Of a stretch of DNA of 40,101 nucleotides, positions 24,567-33,434 are shown one piece after another. The position numbers and the translations under genes were made by a program. The stretch comes from Protofrankia sp. CiT1. GTDB taxonomy: Bacteria; Actinomycetota; Actinomycetes; Frankiales; Frankiaceae. Position 1 is the first letter of the stretch; the number at the start of each line of letters is the position of its first letter. The notes beneath the pieces are model-generated. The model did not search any database. It worked only from the letters and a program-made list of their open reading frames with translations, and was not told the origin of the DNA. The DNA is taken from contig NZ_CAKJTL010000182.1 in the NCBI RefSeq assembly GCF_917627385.1, positions 1-40,101 on the forward strand, read 5' to 3'.

Positions 24567-25041
24567 TGAGGCCTCCTCGTCGACGCCGTTCCAACCGATG
24601 GCCAGAAAAGTAGGCGGCCATAGTTCTCCGCACACACTCAAAGGCCCCGGAGGTCACTTGATCCTGGATCAAAACGTCCAAGCACCGCGTGACCCGACCG
24701 ATAGTCGGGACCTGATCGTTGTACGCCAACCGATGGTCGCGGCGCAACACAACCGCAATAAGAGCGCCCGGCAATAGGGGTGTGGATCAAGGAGTGGGGC
24801 TGGGGTGCGTGCATCGCAAGGCGGCGGAGGGAGTCACCCTGGTGCTGGGTGGCGACCGACGACAACGCAGCGAGGTGCGTGCCCCAGCCCCGCGACGCCG
24901 CGTCCCCTATTGCCGGTCGCTCTAAGCAGCTTCCGCGGCAGGCGGTCCCCATGCCACCGCCGCCGGAGCAGCGGAGCCCGACGGGCCGCGCTCCCGGTCC
25001 GGTGACCAGCTGTCAGGTGGCCGCCGGACCGAACATTGCGG
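24567..25041. other. Intergenic region holding palindromic repeat A
   Basis: Between the Liv ATPase stop and the LLM start there is no supported gene. The main content is the repeat at 24761-24923. Open frames crossing the repeat are not considered coding, because the same frame in copy B differs mostly by amino-acid-changing substitutions. Confidence 0.6.
24761..24923 (+). repeat. Palindromic repeat element, copy A (163 bp)
   Basis: The ends are 20-bp terminal inverted repeats, AGAGCGCCCGGCAATAGGGG on the left and the complement of AGAGCGACCGGCAATAGGGG on the right, with one mismatch. Inside is a second inverted pair, GGGGCTGGGG (24796-24805) and CCCCAGCCCC (24882-24891). TAA stands on both outer sides of GAGCG...CGCTC, like a 3-bp target duplication. 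It is 163 bp, differs from copy B at six positions by hand alignment, and encodes no recognisable transposase. It resembles a MITE or a large REP-like element. Confidence 0.85.
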
Positions 25042-26478
25042 TCAGTCGCTGGCCGAGCCGATACCGAAATAGCTGGCATTGATCAGACCGGGATCCGCCG
25101 CAAGGGCGGCGGCGGTACCGGTGAACACGATTCGGCCCCGGTCGAGGATGTAGGCCCGGTCCGCGGCGGCGAGGGCGAGCGACACATGCTGCTCTATCAG
25201 CAGAATGCCGGTGCCGCGTTCGTCGGCCAGGCGCCGCAGGACCGCAAGCAGACTCGACGCGAGATCGGGCGCAAGGCCGGAGGAGAACTCGTCGACGATC
25301 AGCAGCTTCGGCTGCCGTGCCACAGCGCTGGCCAGCGCGACCTGCTGCCGCTCGCCCCCGGAGAGCTCGCCGCCGGTCCGGTCGAGCAGCGGGCGCAGCG
25401 CCGGGAAACTCGCCAACGTCCGCTCGATCTGGTCACCGGGCCGTCGACCGACCGCGAGGCGCAGGATCTGGCGGACCGTCAGCCCCCGGAGAGGCGTCCC
25501 GCCCTGAGGGGCCACCGCCAGTCCACGGCGGGCAAGCCCGGCCGGGTTCGGGCGGCGGGCCGGGTGACCGAGGACGCTCACCCGGCCGTCAAACGGCGTG
25601 AGCTGCCCGGAAACCGAACGGATGAGCGTTGTCTTGCCGGCGCCGTTCGGCCCGAGCAACGCGACGATCTCACCGGCGTGGACGTCGAGTGTGACCTCGT
25701 GCATCACGGGCAGGCGGTCATACCCACTCGTAACCCCTTCAAGGGCAAGCACCTTGTGCTTGGACGGCTGCGTGGGCACGCGAACGGCCGTTGCCGGTGA
25801 GCCGCCGAGATACACCTCGCGCACCTCGGGGCGGTCCCGGACCGTGGCCGGTGGGCCATACGCCACGACCCGTCCCGCTCCCAGCACCACAACGTCGTCA
25901 CATGCCTCGAAAACCAGCTTGATGTCATGATCAACAAGAAGAATCGCGTAGCCACGCTCAGCCAGGCGGCGCAACCGAGTCGTGAGCGTGGCGCGCGCCG
26001 CCGAATCCAGGCCCGCCGCCGGCTCGTCCACGAGCAGCACCTGACCGCCCGCTGCCAGCGCGCGGCCGAGCCCGACAGCGAGCCGCTCGTCGTGCGACAG
26101 CGTCGCGGGGAGCTGGTCAGCGAGCATGCCAAGCCCCAGCGCCACGGCCGGCTCAGGCCCGGCTACCGCGAGATTCTCGGCAACGGACAGGTCCTCGAAC
26201 AGTTCCAGGGACTGGAAGGTACGCGTGAGGCCACGCCGGAACCGCTCATGCGGCGGCATCGAGTTCAGCACCGTCCCGTCCAGCACGATCTGGCCGGCGC
26301 TGGCGGGAGTGAATCCGGTGACCGCGTCTATCAACGTGGTCTTGCCGGCTCCGTTCGGCCCGATCAGCCCGGTGACCTTCCCCGCGGACAGGGTGAACGA
26401 CACATCATGGACGATTTCGACCTTGCCGTAGCTGACGCACAGCCCACTGACGCTCAGGCGAACCGGGTCCCCGGTCAT
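25042..26478 (-). CDS. Fused LivG-LivF dual ATP-binding protein of a branched-chain-type ABC importer
   Basis: From an ATG at 26478, overlapping the permease stop as ATGA, this encodes 478 residues with two complete ABC modules. The N-terminal half has Walker A GPNGAGKTT, a diverged signature LSHDERLAVGLGRAL, Walker B VLLVDEPAAGLD and the switch region VDHD, matching LivG. The C-terminal half has a second GPNGAGKTT, a canonical LSGGERQQVALASA, LLIVDEFSSGLAPD and LIEQHVSLAL, matching LivF. Normally these are separate subunits; here they are one chain joined by a basic linker near residue 230. It powers the fused permease encoded just upstream. The longer frame from 26583 overlaps the permease extensively and is unlikely. 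Confidence 0.92.
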   Translation of the reverse strand: MTGDPVRLSVSGLCVSYGKVEIVHDVSFTLSAGKVTGLIGPNGAGKTTLIDAVTGFTPASAGQIVLDGTVLNSMPPHERFRRGLTRTFQSLELFEDLSVAENLAVAGPEPAVALGLGMLADQLPATLSHDERLAVGLGRALAAGGQVLLVDEPAAGLDSAARATLTTRLRRLAERGYAILLVDHDIKLVFEACDDVVVLGAGRVVAYGPPATVRDRPEVREVYLGGSPATAVRVPTQPSKHKVLALEGVTSGYDRLPVMHEVTLDVHAGEIVALLGPNGAGKTTLIRSVSGQLTPFDGRVSVLGHPARRPNPAGLARRGLAVAPQGGTPLRGLTVRQILRLAVGRRPGDQIERTLASFPALRPLLDRTGGELSGGERQQVALASAVARQPKLLIVDEFSSGLAPDLASSLLAVLRRLADERGTGILLIEQHVSLALAAADRAYILDRGRIVFTGTAAALAADPGLINASYFGIGSASD

Positions 26479-28430
26479 GCGCGTGCCTCGGCGGGTATCC
26501 GCAGGCGCACCGCAGGCTGGCGCGGATCGTACGCGAGCCCCTCGGGACGCAGCACGACGAGCACCATCAGGGCTACACCGCACAGCAGCGACTGGTACCT
26601 CGCGAGGTCAATAAGACGATCAAGAAGAGTGAACACCACGCCGCCCGGGGCCAACAGGCCGCCCAGCACCGCGCCGCGCACACTCATCACGCCACCGACC
26701 GAAGCGATCGCCAAAAAGAACAACGAGGCGAACACCCCGAACGAGTCGAACGAGAGCCGCCCCTGGCCGTAACCGATCAGGCAACCACCGAAGCCGGCGA
26801 TCCCGGCGGAAATGGCGGAGGCGAGCAGCTTCGTCCGGGCGGCGTCCACACCGACGGCGGACGCCGCCCGTTCATTTGAGCGGACGGCGAGCATCCGCAG
26901 CCCTGAGGTGGACGCACGCAGCCGAGCCACCCCGAAGGCGCATAGCACGAATACCGCAAGGGTGAGCAGGCCGTACTGCACCCGTGGGTATCCGGCCCCG
27001 GCAACACCGAGATCAATACCGAAAACCTTCGGGGCCGGGACAGCCGATCCGGCAAGACCACCCGTGATCAACGGATTGGCGAAGACCATTTCCTGAAAGG
27101 CCACGCCCGCGGTGAGTGTCACCACCGCGAGGTCCACGCCGCGGATCCGTCGGGACAAGACCCCGAGCAGCAGGCCCGCGACGGTCGCCGCCCCGGTGGC
27201 AAGCAGCGGGGCGAGCGGAAACGGCACGCCGAGGCCGCCCTGCAGCCTCGCCAGCAGGAAACCGGCCACACCTGCCAGCGACATCTGCGCGAGCGAGAGC
27301 TGTCCGGCGAACCCGGTCAGCACCACGAAGGACAGGCACACGACCGCGCCCGCGAGACTGCGTTCCAGACCCAGCCGGTAGGAGCCGGTGAGCAGTACCA
27401 ACGCGAGCACCCCGGCCGGCACGACCACATAAAGATCACGTAGTGGACGTCCCGCCGGCTCGGCCCGGGGCAGTCTCGCCGCCGCCGGTGCCATGATCTG
27501 GTCCCGGCCCGGTATCAACTGGCCGCGGGTGAGCGCGATGGCGATGAGAAAAAGCAGCGGGAACAACGACCGGAGCCCAGGTTGATCAAGCCACGAAACG
27601 GCATGTTGGAGGGGAAGAAGAACCGACTGGACCATCCCGAGCAACAGCGCGCCGACGATGGTGGCGCCGAACGACGACAAGCCGCCGAGCAATGCGGCGG
27701 CCAGCGCGGGTACGATGAACAATGTGTACGTGGACGGGCTCAGGACACTGATCGGCGCCACCAGTATTCCCGCGAGCGCGCCGAGGACGGATGCCGCCAC
27801 CCAGCTGGTCGCCGCGACGACTTCAGGCCGGTAGCCGAACTGAGCCGTGGCCTCGTCGGACTCGGCCACCGCCCGGGTGGCGAGCCCCAGCAACGTCCAT
27901 CGGGATACCGCCCACATCACTATGCCGACCGTGGCCACCAGCGCGGCAAGCAACGGGCGGTCAACAGGCACGTTTTCCCCGAACAAGGAGAAAGAGGTCC
28001 GTGGCAGGACGGAGTCGATGAACCTGTTGTCCGAGCCGAACTGCAGTACCGCCAGCGCCTGCAGGGCGATCATGAGGCCGACCGAGGCAACCAGCGTCAG
28101 CACGGGCGGCGCGTGCCGTAGCGGCCGAAATATGAGAAAATAGACAACGAGTCCGCCCAGGGCAGCCATGGCGAGCGACACTGTCAATGCCAGCGCGAAA
28201 GAGGGGCTATCAGTGAGATGAACGCGGGGAGGAAGGCCCACGACGGGGAGGACGAGGTCTCCGACGTCTCTGAGCTCGGCATACTGATAGGTGACATACA
28301 TCGCGAACGCGGCGTGCGCGACATTGACCACACCTGAAGCGCGGTGTATCAACACCAGTCCGAGACCAAGTGCCGCGTAGACCGCACCGGCACCCAGGCC
28401 CAGGACCAGTGCCGCGACATACGTGGGCAC
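26475..28430 (-). CDS. Fused LivH-LivM permease of the same ABC importer
   Basis: From a GTG at 28430 with GGAGAG five bases upstream this encodes 651 residues, about the sum of a LivH and a LivM. The N-terminal half starts VPTYVAALVLGLGAGAVYAALGLGLVLIHRASGVVNVAHAAFAM, the LivH start with its NxAHG-like turn. It includes ATRAVAESDEATAQFGYRPE, the cytoplasmic coupling helix. The C-terminal half has VLTGFAGQLSLAQMSLAGVAGFL, typical of LivM, and a second coupling loop, LRMLAVRSNERAASAVGVDAARTKLLAFA-like. About eighteen hydrophobic segments in total. The family imports branched-chain amino acids, short amides or aromatic/aliphatic acids. It overlaps the fused ATPase gene by four bases and diverges from the binding-protein gene across 61 bp. 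Confidence 0.92.
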   Translation of the reverse strand: MPTYVAALVLGLGAGAVYAALGLGLVLIHRASGVVNVAHAAFAMYVTYQYAELRDVGDLVLPVVGLPPRVHLTDSPSFALALTVSLAMAALGGLVVYFLIFRPLRHAPPVLTLVASVGLMIALQALAVLQFGSDNRFIDSVLPRTSFSLFGENVPVDRPLLAALVATVGIVMWAVSRWTLLGLATRAVAESDEATAQFGYRPEVVAATSWVAASVLGALAGILVAPISVLSPSTYTLFIVPALAAALLGGLSSFGATIVGALLLGMVQSVLLPLQHAVSWLDQPGLRSLFPLLFLIAIALTRGQLIPGRDQIMAPAAARLPRAEPAGRPLRDLYVVVPAGVLALVLLTGSYRLGLERSLAGAVVCLSFVVLTGFAGQLSLAQMSLAGVAGFLLARLQGGLGVPFPLAPLLATGAATVAGLLLGVLSRRIRGVDLAVVTLTAGVAFQEMVFANPLITGGLAGSAVPAPKVFGIDLGVAGAGYPRVQYGLLTLAVFVLCAFGVARLRASTSGLRMLAVRSNERAASAVGVDAARTKLLASAISAGIAGFGGCLIGYGQGRLSFDSFGVFASLFFLAIASVGGVMSVRGAVLGGLLAPGGVVFTLLDRLIDLARYQSLLCGVALMVLVVLRPEGLAYDPRQPAVRLRIPAEARA

Positions 28431-28491
28431 AGGGCTCTCCAATCCAGCATGGCGGTCTGTTGTGGGCCAGAGCAGTGTAACTTCTGTGAAT

Positions 28492-29736
28492 ATGACGCTG
28501 TCCCGTCGTGCTGTCGTAGCCGCGGTCACGGCTGCCGTGGTCCTGTCCGTCGTCCTTGCTGGGTGTACGAGCCGGCGCGGCGGAGGCCCCGCCGGTCCTG
28601 GCCGGACCAACGGTGGGTCCGCGAGCCAGTTGAGTGGACCGCCGGTCAAGTTCGGCTTCGTCTCGATGGAGAACACCCCGCTCGGGTCGTTTCCCGAAAC
28701 CCGAATCGCCGCCCAGGGGGCCGTCGCGTACGCCAACGAGGCTCTCGGCGGAGTTCACGGCCATCCTGTTGAGCTCGTCCCCTGTGTGACGAACGGCTCT
28801 CCCGAGTCGTCCCAGGACTGCGCCAACCGCCTCGTCGCTGAGAAACCCGTCGCCGTGGTCGGCGGCGTGGACCTCGGCACCGAAGCTGCCATGGGTCTCT
28901 ACGAACGCGCCGGGATTCCCTATATCAGCGGCTCACCCCAGCTGAGCGGGGAGCTGAGTTCCCGCACCTCGTTCTCATTGACCGGTGGCACACTCACCGA
29001 CCTGCTCGGTATCACCGAGTACCTGACGGCCACCAAACATCTGAAAAAGGTCCACGCGCTGTACGCGGACCTGCCCGGACTGCTCACCGCCGCGATTCAG
29101 GGATCCGAAAAAATCCTCCGCGCCAGGGGCGTGTCGGATATCCAGCTGGTGCGGGAAAAGGTTGATACGGCTGATTTCGCACCAGCCGTCAGCCAAGCCG
29201 TGTCCGGCGATCCGGACGCAATCGTCGTCGTTTTCCCGGCCCAGTCCTGCGCACGAATAGCCCAGGTCGCGGGAACGCTCCAGATCAAGACGCCAATGTA
29301 CTTCGTGGGCTCCTGCGCCTCCCCCGCCGTGCCGCGGGCCGCCGGGCCAAGCGCCGGCAACCTCTACTTCGCCTCGGCTTATCTGCCGTTCGGCACCACC
29401 GGCGGCGACCAGGACGCCGAGGCATTCCGAGCACGGCTTCCCGAGGCCCAGCGATCGCCGTTGTCGCAGGCGTCCTTCGCGACCGTCCTGGTTGTCCGAT
29501 CACTGCTCGCCGAGATGGCACAGACGACTTCCACCGACCTGACAGCCGCCTTCAGGGCGACACGGGACCATCCGAACGTCATGGCGCACCCGTTCACCTG
29601 CGACGGAACAGCGATAAACCTCTTCCCGGCGGTCTGCAACACAGCGATACGCATCCTGCGGTGGTCCGGCAACGGCTTCGCGGACGTCAGCGACACCTGG
29701 GTGGATGGGCGTGAGCTTATGAAACTCATCACCTGA
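28492..29736 (+). CDS. Liv-type substrate-binding lipoprotein of the fused importer
   Basis: From the ATG at 28492 this encodes 414 residues. It has a lipoprotein signal: basic MTLSRR, a hydrophobic core and the lipobox LAGC with C25. The mature part resembles type I periplasmic binding proteins of the LivJ/LivK family: VKFGFVSMENTPLGSFPETRIAAQGAVAYANEALGGVHGHPVELVP, then PVAVVGGVDLGTEAAMGLYERAGIPYISGSPQ, then AQSCARIAQVAGTLQIKTPMYFVGSC. The ligand is unknown. No convincing ribosome site precedes the ATG (or the in-frame GTG at 28486), so a leaderless transcript is possible. It diverges from the fused permease, and the 61-bp gap must serve both promoters. Confidence 0.88.
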   Translation: MTLSRRAVVAAVTAAVVLSVVLAGCTSRRGGGPAGPGRTNGGSASQLSGPPVKFGFVSMENTPLGSFPETRIAAQGAVAYANEALGGVHGHPVELVPCVTNGSPESSQDCANRLVAEKPVAVVGGVDLGTEAAMGLYERAGIPYISGSPQLSGELSSRTSFSLTGGTLTDLLGITEYLTATKHLKKVHALYADLPGLLTAAIQGSEKILRARGVSDIQLVREKVDTADFAPAVSQAVSGDPDAIVVVFPAQSCARIAQVAGTLQIKTPMYFVGSCASPAVPRAAGPSAGNLYFASAYLPFGTTGGDQDAEAFRARLPEAQRSPLSQASFATVLVVRSLLAEMAQTTSTDLTAAFRATRDHPNVMAHPFTCDGTAINLFPAVCNTAIRILRWSGNGFADVSDTWVDGRELMKLIT

Positions 29737-29808
29737 CCGCCGATCAACCATCACACCGGCCCGGCGAACGCGGATGTCGGCGCCAGGCCGGCCAGCCATC
29801 AACCAAGA

Positions 29809-30651
29809 TCAATGAGTGGTGGCGCCGGGCCAGCGGAGCCGGGCCAGCAGACCCGCGCCGGGGGCGACAAGCACGGACAGGACGAAGATCCCCGCCGCTG
29901 TGAGCACGATCGCGCCTCCCGCGGCGACGCTCCACTGCTGACTGACCGCGAGCCCGATCACGCCGCTGGCGACCCCGATGGCGATGGCGACGGCGGTCAT
30001 CGCCCCGACTCCGCCGCACCACAGCCGGGCGGTGGCAGCCGGGGCCACGATCAGCGCGACCGACAGGATTGTTCCCACGGCCGGCACCGACGTGACGATC
30101 GTCATCTCAATCAGCAGCAGGAAGACGAGATCCAGCCGGCCGGCTGGATAACCGACCGCCACCATGGCGTCGCGATCGAAGGCGCCAAAAACTATCTCCT
30201 TGCCCAACAGCGCAAGGACCACGACGACGACGACGACGGTGACGGCCGTGGTGACCAAAGCATCCGGCTGCACGGTGAGAATGGAGCCGACGAGATAGGC
30301 GGTGAGATCCCTGGTGAATCCCGCCTGCGCGGACAGCAGCAGTACCCCGAGGGCGAAGCCACCGGAAAGCACGACGCCGGTCGCGCTCACATTGTCAGCG
30401 CGCGTCGACAATACGGCGACGGCAAGGACGACGAGGACCCCGAACAGCGCCGAACCGAGGTAGAGGTTCACGCCCGCGATCGCCGCGAGCACCACGCCCG
30501 GGAAGGTGGCGTGCGTCATCGCCATCGTGAAAAAACTCAGCCGGCGCAGCACCACGTGTACACCGATGACGCCGCACAACGCGCCGACGAGCACGGCTTC
30601 GATCAGCGCACGGCGGGTGTAGGAGTCCGCCAACAGCTCAGAAAAAATCAT
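29809..30651 (-). CDS. Metal ABC importer permease 2 (ZnuB/TroD-type)
   Basis: From the ATG at 30651 this encodes 280 residues, all-helical with eight to nine hydrophobic segments. It starts MIFSELLADSYTRRALIEAVLVGALCGVIGVHVVLRRLSFFTMAMTHATFPGVVLA, the standard start of the ABC-3 permease family (the LRR-x-SF/A-x-x-D/M-x-x-H-A/T coupling motif). It carries PAATARLW near the C-terminal coupling helix. The ATG shares its A with the TGA of the preceding permease gene (TGATG), so the two are translationally coupled. It is paralogous to the preceding gene, and the pair probably makes a heterodimeric channel. It converges on the Liv binding-protein gene, leaving 72 bp. Confidence 0.88.
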   Translation of the reverse strand: MIFSELLADSYTRRALIEAVLVGALCGVIGVHVVLRRLSFFTMAMTHATFPGVVLAAIAGVNLYLGSALFGVLVVLAVAVLSTRADNVSATGVVLSGGFALGVLLLSAQAGFTRDLTAYLVGSILTVQPDALVTTAVTVVVVVVVLALLGKEIVFGAFDRDAMVAVGYPAGRLDLVFLLLIEMTIVTSVPAVGTILSVALIVAPAATARLWCGGVGAMTAVAIAIGVASGVIGLAVSQQWSVAAGGAIVLTAAGIFVLSVLVAPGAGLLARLRWPGATTH

Positions 30652-31625
30652 CACATGCCCGTCCCCGCCGTCAGACCGGTTGGCGTGCGGGGACCATCCG
30701 GCCACTCGCCCGACGCTTGCACATCCACCAACCGCCCCCGGGCCCGGCGTCCCCGAGTCCAGCGCCCTCGCGCGAACCGGCTAAGTGGGCCGGCCCCGAG
30801 CGCGAACAGGTAGCACATGACAAGGGCGAGCACGACGGTCGCGCCCGAAGCCAGCCGTACCCCACGATTGATCGAGGCCTCGTAGCTCGCGGCAAGCCCC
30901 AACCAGCCACCGGACATACCGACCGTGATCGCTATTCCGGACACAACCACCAACCGGTCGGACAGCAGCCGGGCCGTCGCCGCCGGAACGACGAGAAGGG
31001 CAATAACGAGAATCGTCCCGACAGCCTTGACAGCCGCGACGACAACAATGGCGATGACAAGGTTGAGGATGAGGTCCAGCAGACCGACGCGGTAGCCCAT
31101 CGCCCGCGCCGCAAGCGGGTCAAACGCCCGCAGGAGCAGCTCCTTACGCAGCGCCAGGAGCACCACGGACACTCCCACGGCCACGACCGCCGTCTGCGTG
31201 AGCTGCGTGGAGTCGACAGTGAGGACACGGCCGAACAAAAAAGCCGTCAGGTCAGCGGTGTACGAACGCCGACGCGAGACGAACACGACCCCCAACGCGA
31301 AGAACGACGTCAGCAGGATGGCGAGCGCGGCATCCTGGTTCACGTGCCGGTTGGCCGCCAGCACGGTGAACAGCACCGCGGACAACAGCGCAAAGGCGAG
31401 GGCCCCTGGCACGATACCTGACTCTCCTGACAGCAGGTATCCGATAACCACTCCAGGGAAAACGGTGTGCGTGAGCGCGTCGGCCAGGAAAGCCAGCCGT
31501 CGCAATACCACGAAAACACCGACAACACCGGCCATAGCTCCGAGAAGCAGTACCTCGATCAGCGCCCGCTGCATGAACGGGAGCGCGAACGGTTCGACGA
31601 GCAGCCGGTTCACCATCACTAGCAT
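30651..31625 (-). CDS. Metal ABC importer permease 1 (ZnuB/TroC-type)
   Basis: This is a 324-residue ABC-3 family permease with about eight membrane segments. It opens MLVMVNRLLVEPFALPFMQRALIEVLLLGAMAGVVGVFVVLRRLAFLADALTHTVFPGVVIG, including the conserved LRRLAFLADALTH coupling motif. VVPAATARLLSDRLVV corresponds to the second coupling region. The C-terminal 45 residues are hydrophilic, basic and proline/arginine-rich, longer than usual for the family. It starts 15 bp after the ATPase stop and is coupled to the second permease at its end. Two different permeases in one operon are typical of the Sit/Tro/Mnt class rather than of ZnuABC. Confidence 0.9.
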   Translation of the reverse strand: MLVMVNRLLVEPFALPFMQRALIEVLLLGAMAGVVGVFVVLRRLAFLADALTHTVFPGVVIGYLLSGESGIVPGALAFALLSAVLFTVLAANRHVNQDAALAILLTSFFALGVVFVSRRRSYTADLTAFLFGRVLTVDSTQLTQTAVVAVGVSVVLLALRKELLLRAFDPLAARAMGYRVGLLDLILNLVIAIVVVAAVKAVGTILVIALLVVPAATARLLSDRLVVVSGIAITVGMSGGWLGLAASYEASINRGVRLASGATVVLALVMCYLFALGAGPLSRFARGRWTRGRRARGRLVDVQASGEWPDGPRTPTGLTAGTGM

Positions 31626-31640
31626 CCCGTCACAGCCGCC

Positions 31641-32453
31641 TCATGCGTGGGCGACGATGACACTGTCGCCAGCCAACGCAAGAGCGGCTCCACCGTAGGC
31701 GGCACGAAGCCTGTCCGGGGTCAGCGTGGCCGAAATCGGGCCGAACCCGAACTGGTGCCGGTTGAGCAGACAGACGTCGTCACAGGCAAGATGCGCCAGT
31801 GACAGATCATGGGTGCTGACGACAACCGTGGCACCGGCCTCTCGCAGTTCGCCGAGCGCGCGCAACAACGCTTCCCGCGAGACCGTGTCCACGCCGTTGA
31901 ACGGCTCGTCCAGCAGCAGCAGTGTGGGCTGCTGAGCTATCGCCCGCGCAAGCAGGACGCGTTGGCGCTGCCCGCCCGACAACGTGCCGAACCGGTCGGC
32001 GCCCCGGTGCGCGAGCCCTACCGCTGTCAGGGCCTGCGTGGCGATCTGCCGGTCGGCGCGGCCAGGCCGGCGCACCCATCCGATCGTCCGATACCGGCCC
32101 ATCAGCACGACCTGGTTGACCGAGACCGGGAACTCGGGATCGAGCGCGTCCGCCTGCGGGACGTAGGCAACGTCGCGACGGGCGCCGGCCGGCGTCCGGC
32201 CGAGCACCTGAATCGACCCGTCGACGACCGGGACAAGCCCGAGCATCGCCTTGATCAGAGTTGATTTGCCGCCGCCGTTCGGCCCTATGAGCGCAACCGT
32301 ACGCCCCGCCCGCACCACGCCATCCACATTCTCGACAGCCGGTACCCGGCCGTAAGCGATACTGGCCCGAGCGAAAACCACCGCGGCCGGACGGTCGCCG
32401 TCGGCCTCCGCCGCGCCTCTCCCGGCGGCACCGAGCTCCACCTGTGCCCTCAT
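31641..32453 (-). CDS. Metal ABC importer ATP-binding protein (ZnuC/TroB-type)
   Basis: The protein has 270 residues with Walker A IGPNGGGKSTL, the Q-loop VPQADALDPEFPVSVNQVVLMGR (typical of metal-chelate importers), signature LSGGQRQRVLLARAIAQ, Walker B LLLLDEPFNGVD, and switch histidine in STHDLSLA. The NGGGKST form of Walker A and the VPQ segment are characteristic of the Mn/Zn/Fe subfamily. The first 20 residues are an Ala/Gly-rich extension. ATG at 32453 overlaps the TGA of the binding-protein gene by four bases. It energises the two permeases encoded downstream. Confidence 0.93.
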   Translation of the reverse strand: MRAQVELGAAGRGAAEADGDRPAAVVFARASIAYGRVPAVENVDGVVRAGRTVALIGPNGGGKSTLIKAMLGLVPVVDGSIQVLGRTPAGARRDVAYVPQADALDPEFPVSVNQVVLMGRYRTIGWVRRPGRADRQIATQALTAVGLAHRGADRFGTLSGGQRQRVLLARAIAQQPTLLLLDEPFNGVDTVSREALLRALGELREAGATVVVSTHDLSLAHLACDDVCLLNRHQFGFGPISATLTPDRLRAAYGGAALALAGDSVIVAHA

Positions 32454-33415
32454 CTCAACGCCCCGACGATCGTTCTGGTGTTGTGCTCTTCCATCCGCAG
32501 ATAGGTCTCGCCGTCCGACCCCGGTGGGCCGAGCGTGTCACCGTACAGAGCATCCTCGCCCGCCACCACCTTGACGCCAGCCTCCCGACCGATTGTCTGG
32601 GCTGTGTTCGGCGGTAGCGACGACTCGGAGAAGATCGCCTTCACGCCGGTCTTCCTGATCTCACCGACAAGATCGTCAATATCACGGCCGGACAGCTCCG
32701 CGGACGTGTCGAAGCTCGGGATGATCGACCCGACAAAGGCCAGCTGGTACCGGTCAACGTAGTAGCCGAACGCATCGTGGTTGGTCACGAGCTTACGATC
32801 GGCCGGGGGCAGGGAGTTGATCTGCTGCATGATATCCGCGTCAAGGGCGTCGAGCTTGCCAGCGTAGGCGGCGACATTGGCCTGGTAGGCCGCGGCACCG
32901 GCAGGGTCCTTGGCCGCGAGCGCCTTCTCGATACCGGCCACCATGATCTTGACGTTCAGTGGGTTGTGCCAGATGTGGGGGTCCCCTTCTTTCTCCTCAT
33001 CACCGTTGCCCGGCCGGATCTTCACCCCCTGGCTGGTGTCGACCCGATCGCCCCTGAAGCCCGCGGACGAGATCACACCGTCGAGCCACTTCTCCAGGCC
33101 GACGCCGTTGGCTACCAGGACCTCGGCCTCGCCGATCGCCTTCACGTCCGCGGGCGAGGGCTCGTAGTCGTGCGGGTCGACGTTGGGCCTGAGGATCTGG
33201 GTCACCCGCACCCGGTCACCGCCGACGACCCGGGCGAAGTCCGCGACCTGGGTGGTGGTCGCCACCACCTTGAGCTTTCCGGACACCGTGGCGGCTTCGG
33301 AGCTGGCATCCCCACCGCCAGTAGCACAACCAGCAAACAACATGGCAACGGCGGTGAGGCCGACACCTCCGGCCGTACGACGGACCCAGGTCATACGCAA
33401 AGGGAACTCCAGCAT
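32450..33415 (-). CDS. Metal-binding lipoprotein of the ABC importer (TroA/ZnuA family)
   Basis: From an ATG at 33415 (33394 is an alternative) this encodes 321 residues. A lipoprotein signal with lipobox LFAGC precedes the mature part, VVATTTQVADFARVVGGDRVRV. Metal ligands of the cluster A-I family are visible: His in VDPHDYEPSP, His in GDPHIWHNP, His in TNHDAFGYYVDRYQL and Asp in DALYGDTLGPPG. His at the third site fits TroA/ZnuA-type zinc-capable proteins; PsaA-type manganese proteins have Glu there. The flexible loop before the second histidine is acidic (GNGDEEKEGD) rather than His-rich. Together with two permeases this looks TroA-like, so Zn, Mn or Fe are all possible. First gene of the four-gene operon. 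Confidence 0.9.
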   Translation of the reverse strand: MLEFPLRMTWVRRTAGGVGLTAVAMLFAGCATGGGDASSEAATVSGKLKVVATTTQVADFARVVGGDRVRVTQILRPNVDPHDYEPSPADVKAIGEAEVLVANGVGLEKWLDGVISSAGFRGDRVDTSQGVKIRPGNGDEEKEGDPHIWHNPLNVKIMVAGIEKALAAKDPAGAAAYQANVAAYAGKLDALDADIMQQINSLPPADRKLVTNHDAFGYYVDRYQLAFVGSIIPSFDTSAELSGRDIDDLVGEIRKTGVKAIFSESSLPPNTAQTIGREAGVKVVAGEDALYGDTLGPPGSDGETYLRMEEHNTRTIVGALR

Positions 33416-33434
33416 GAAGGCGATGATTGCCTTG

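Noticed and set aside
24719-24925. Small open frame across repeat A, with a matching one across copy B
   Set aside because: The two copies differ mostly by amino-acid-changing substitutions while the inverted repeats are preserved, so selection on a protein is unlikely.
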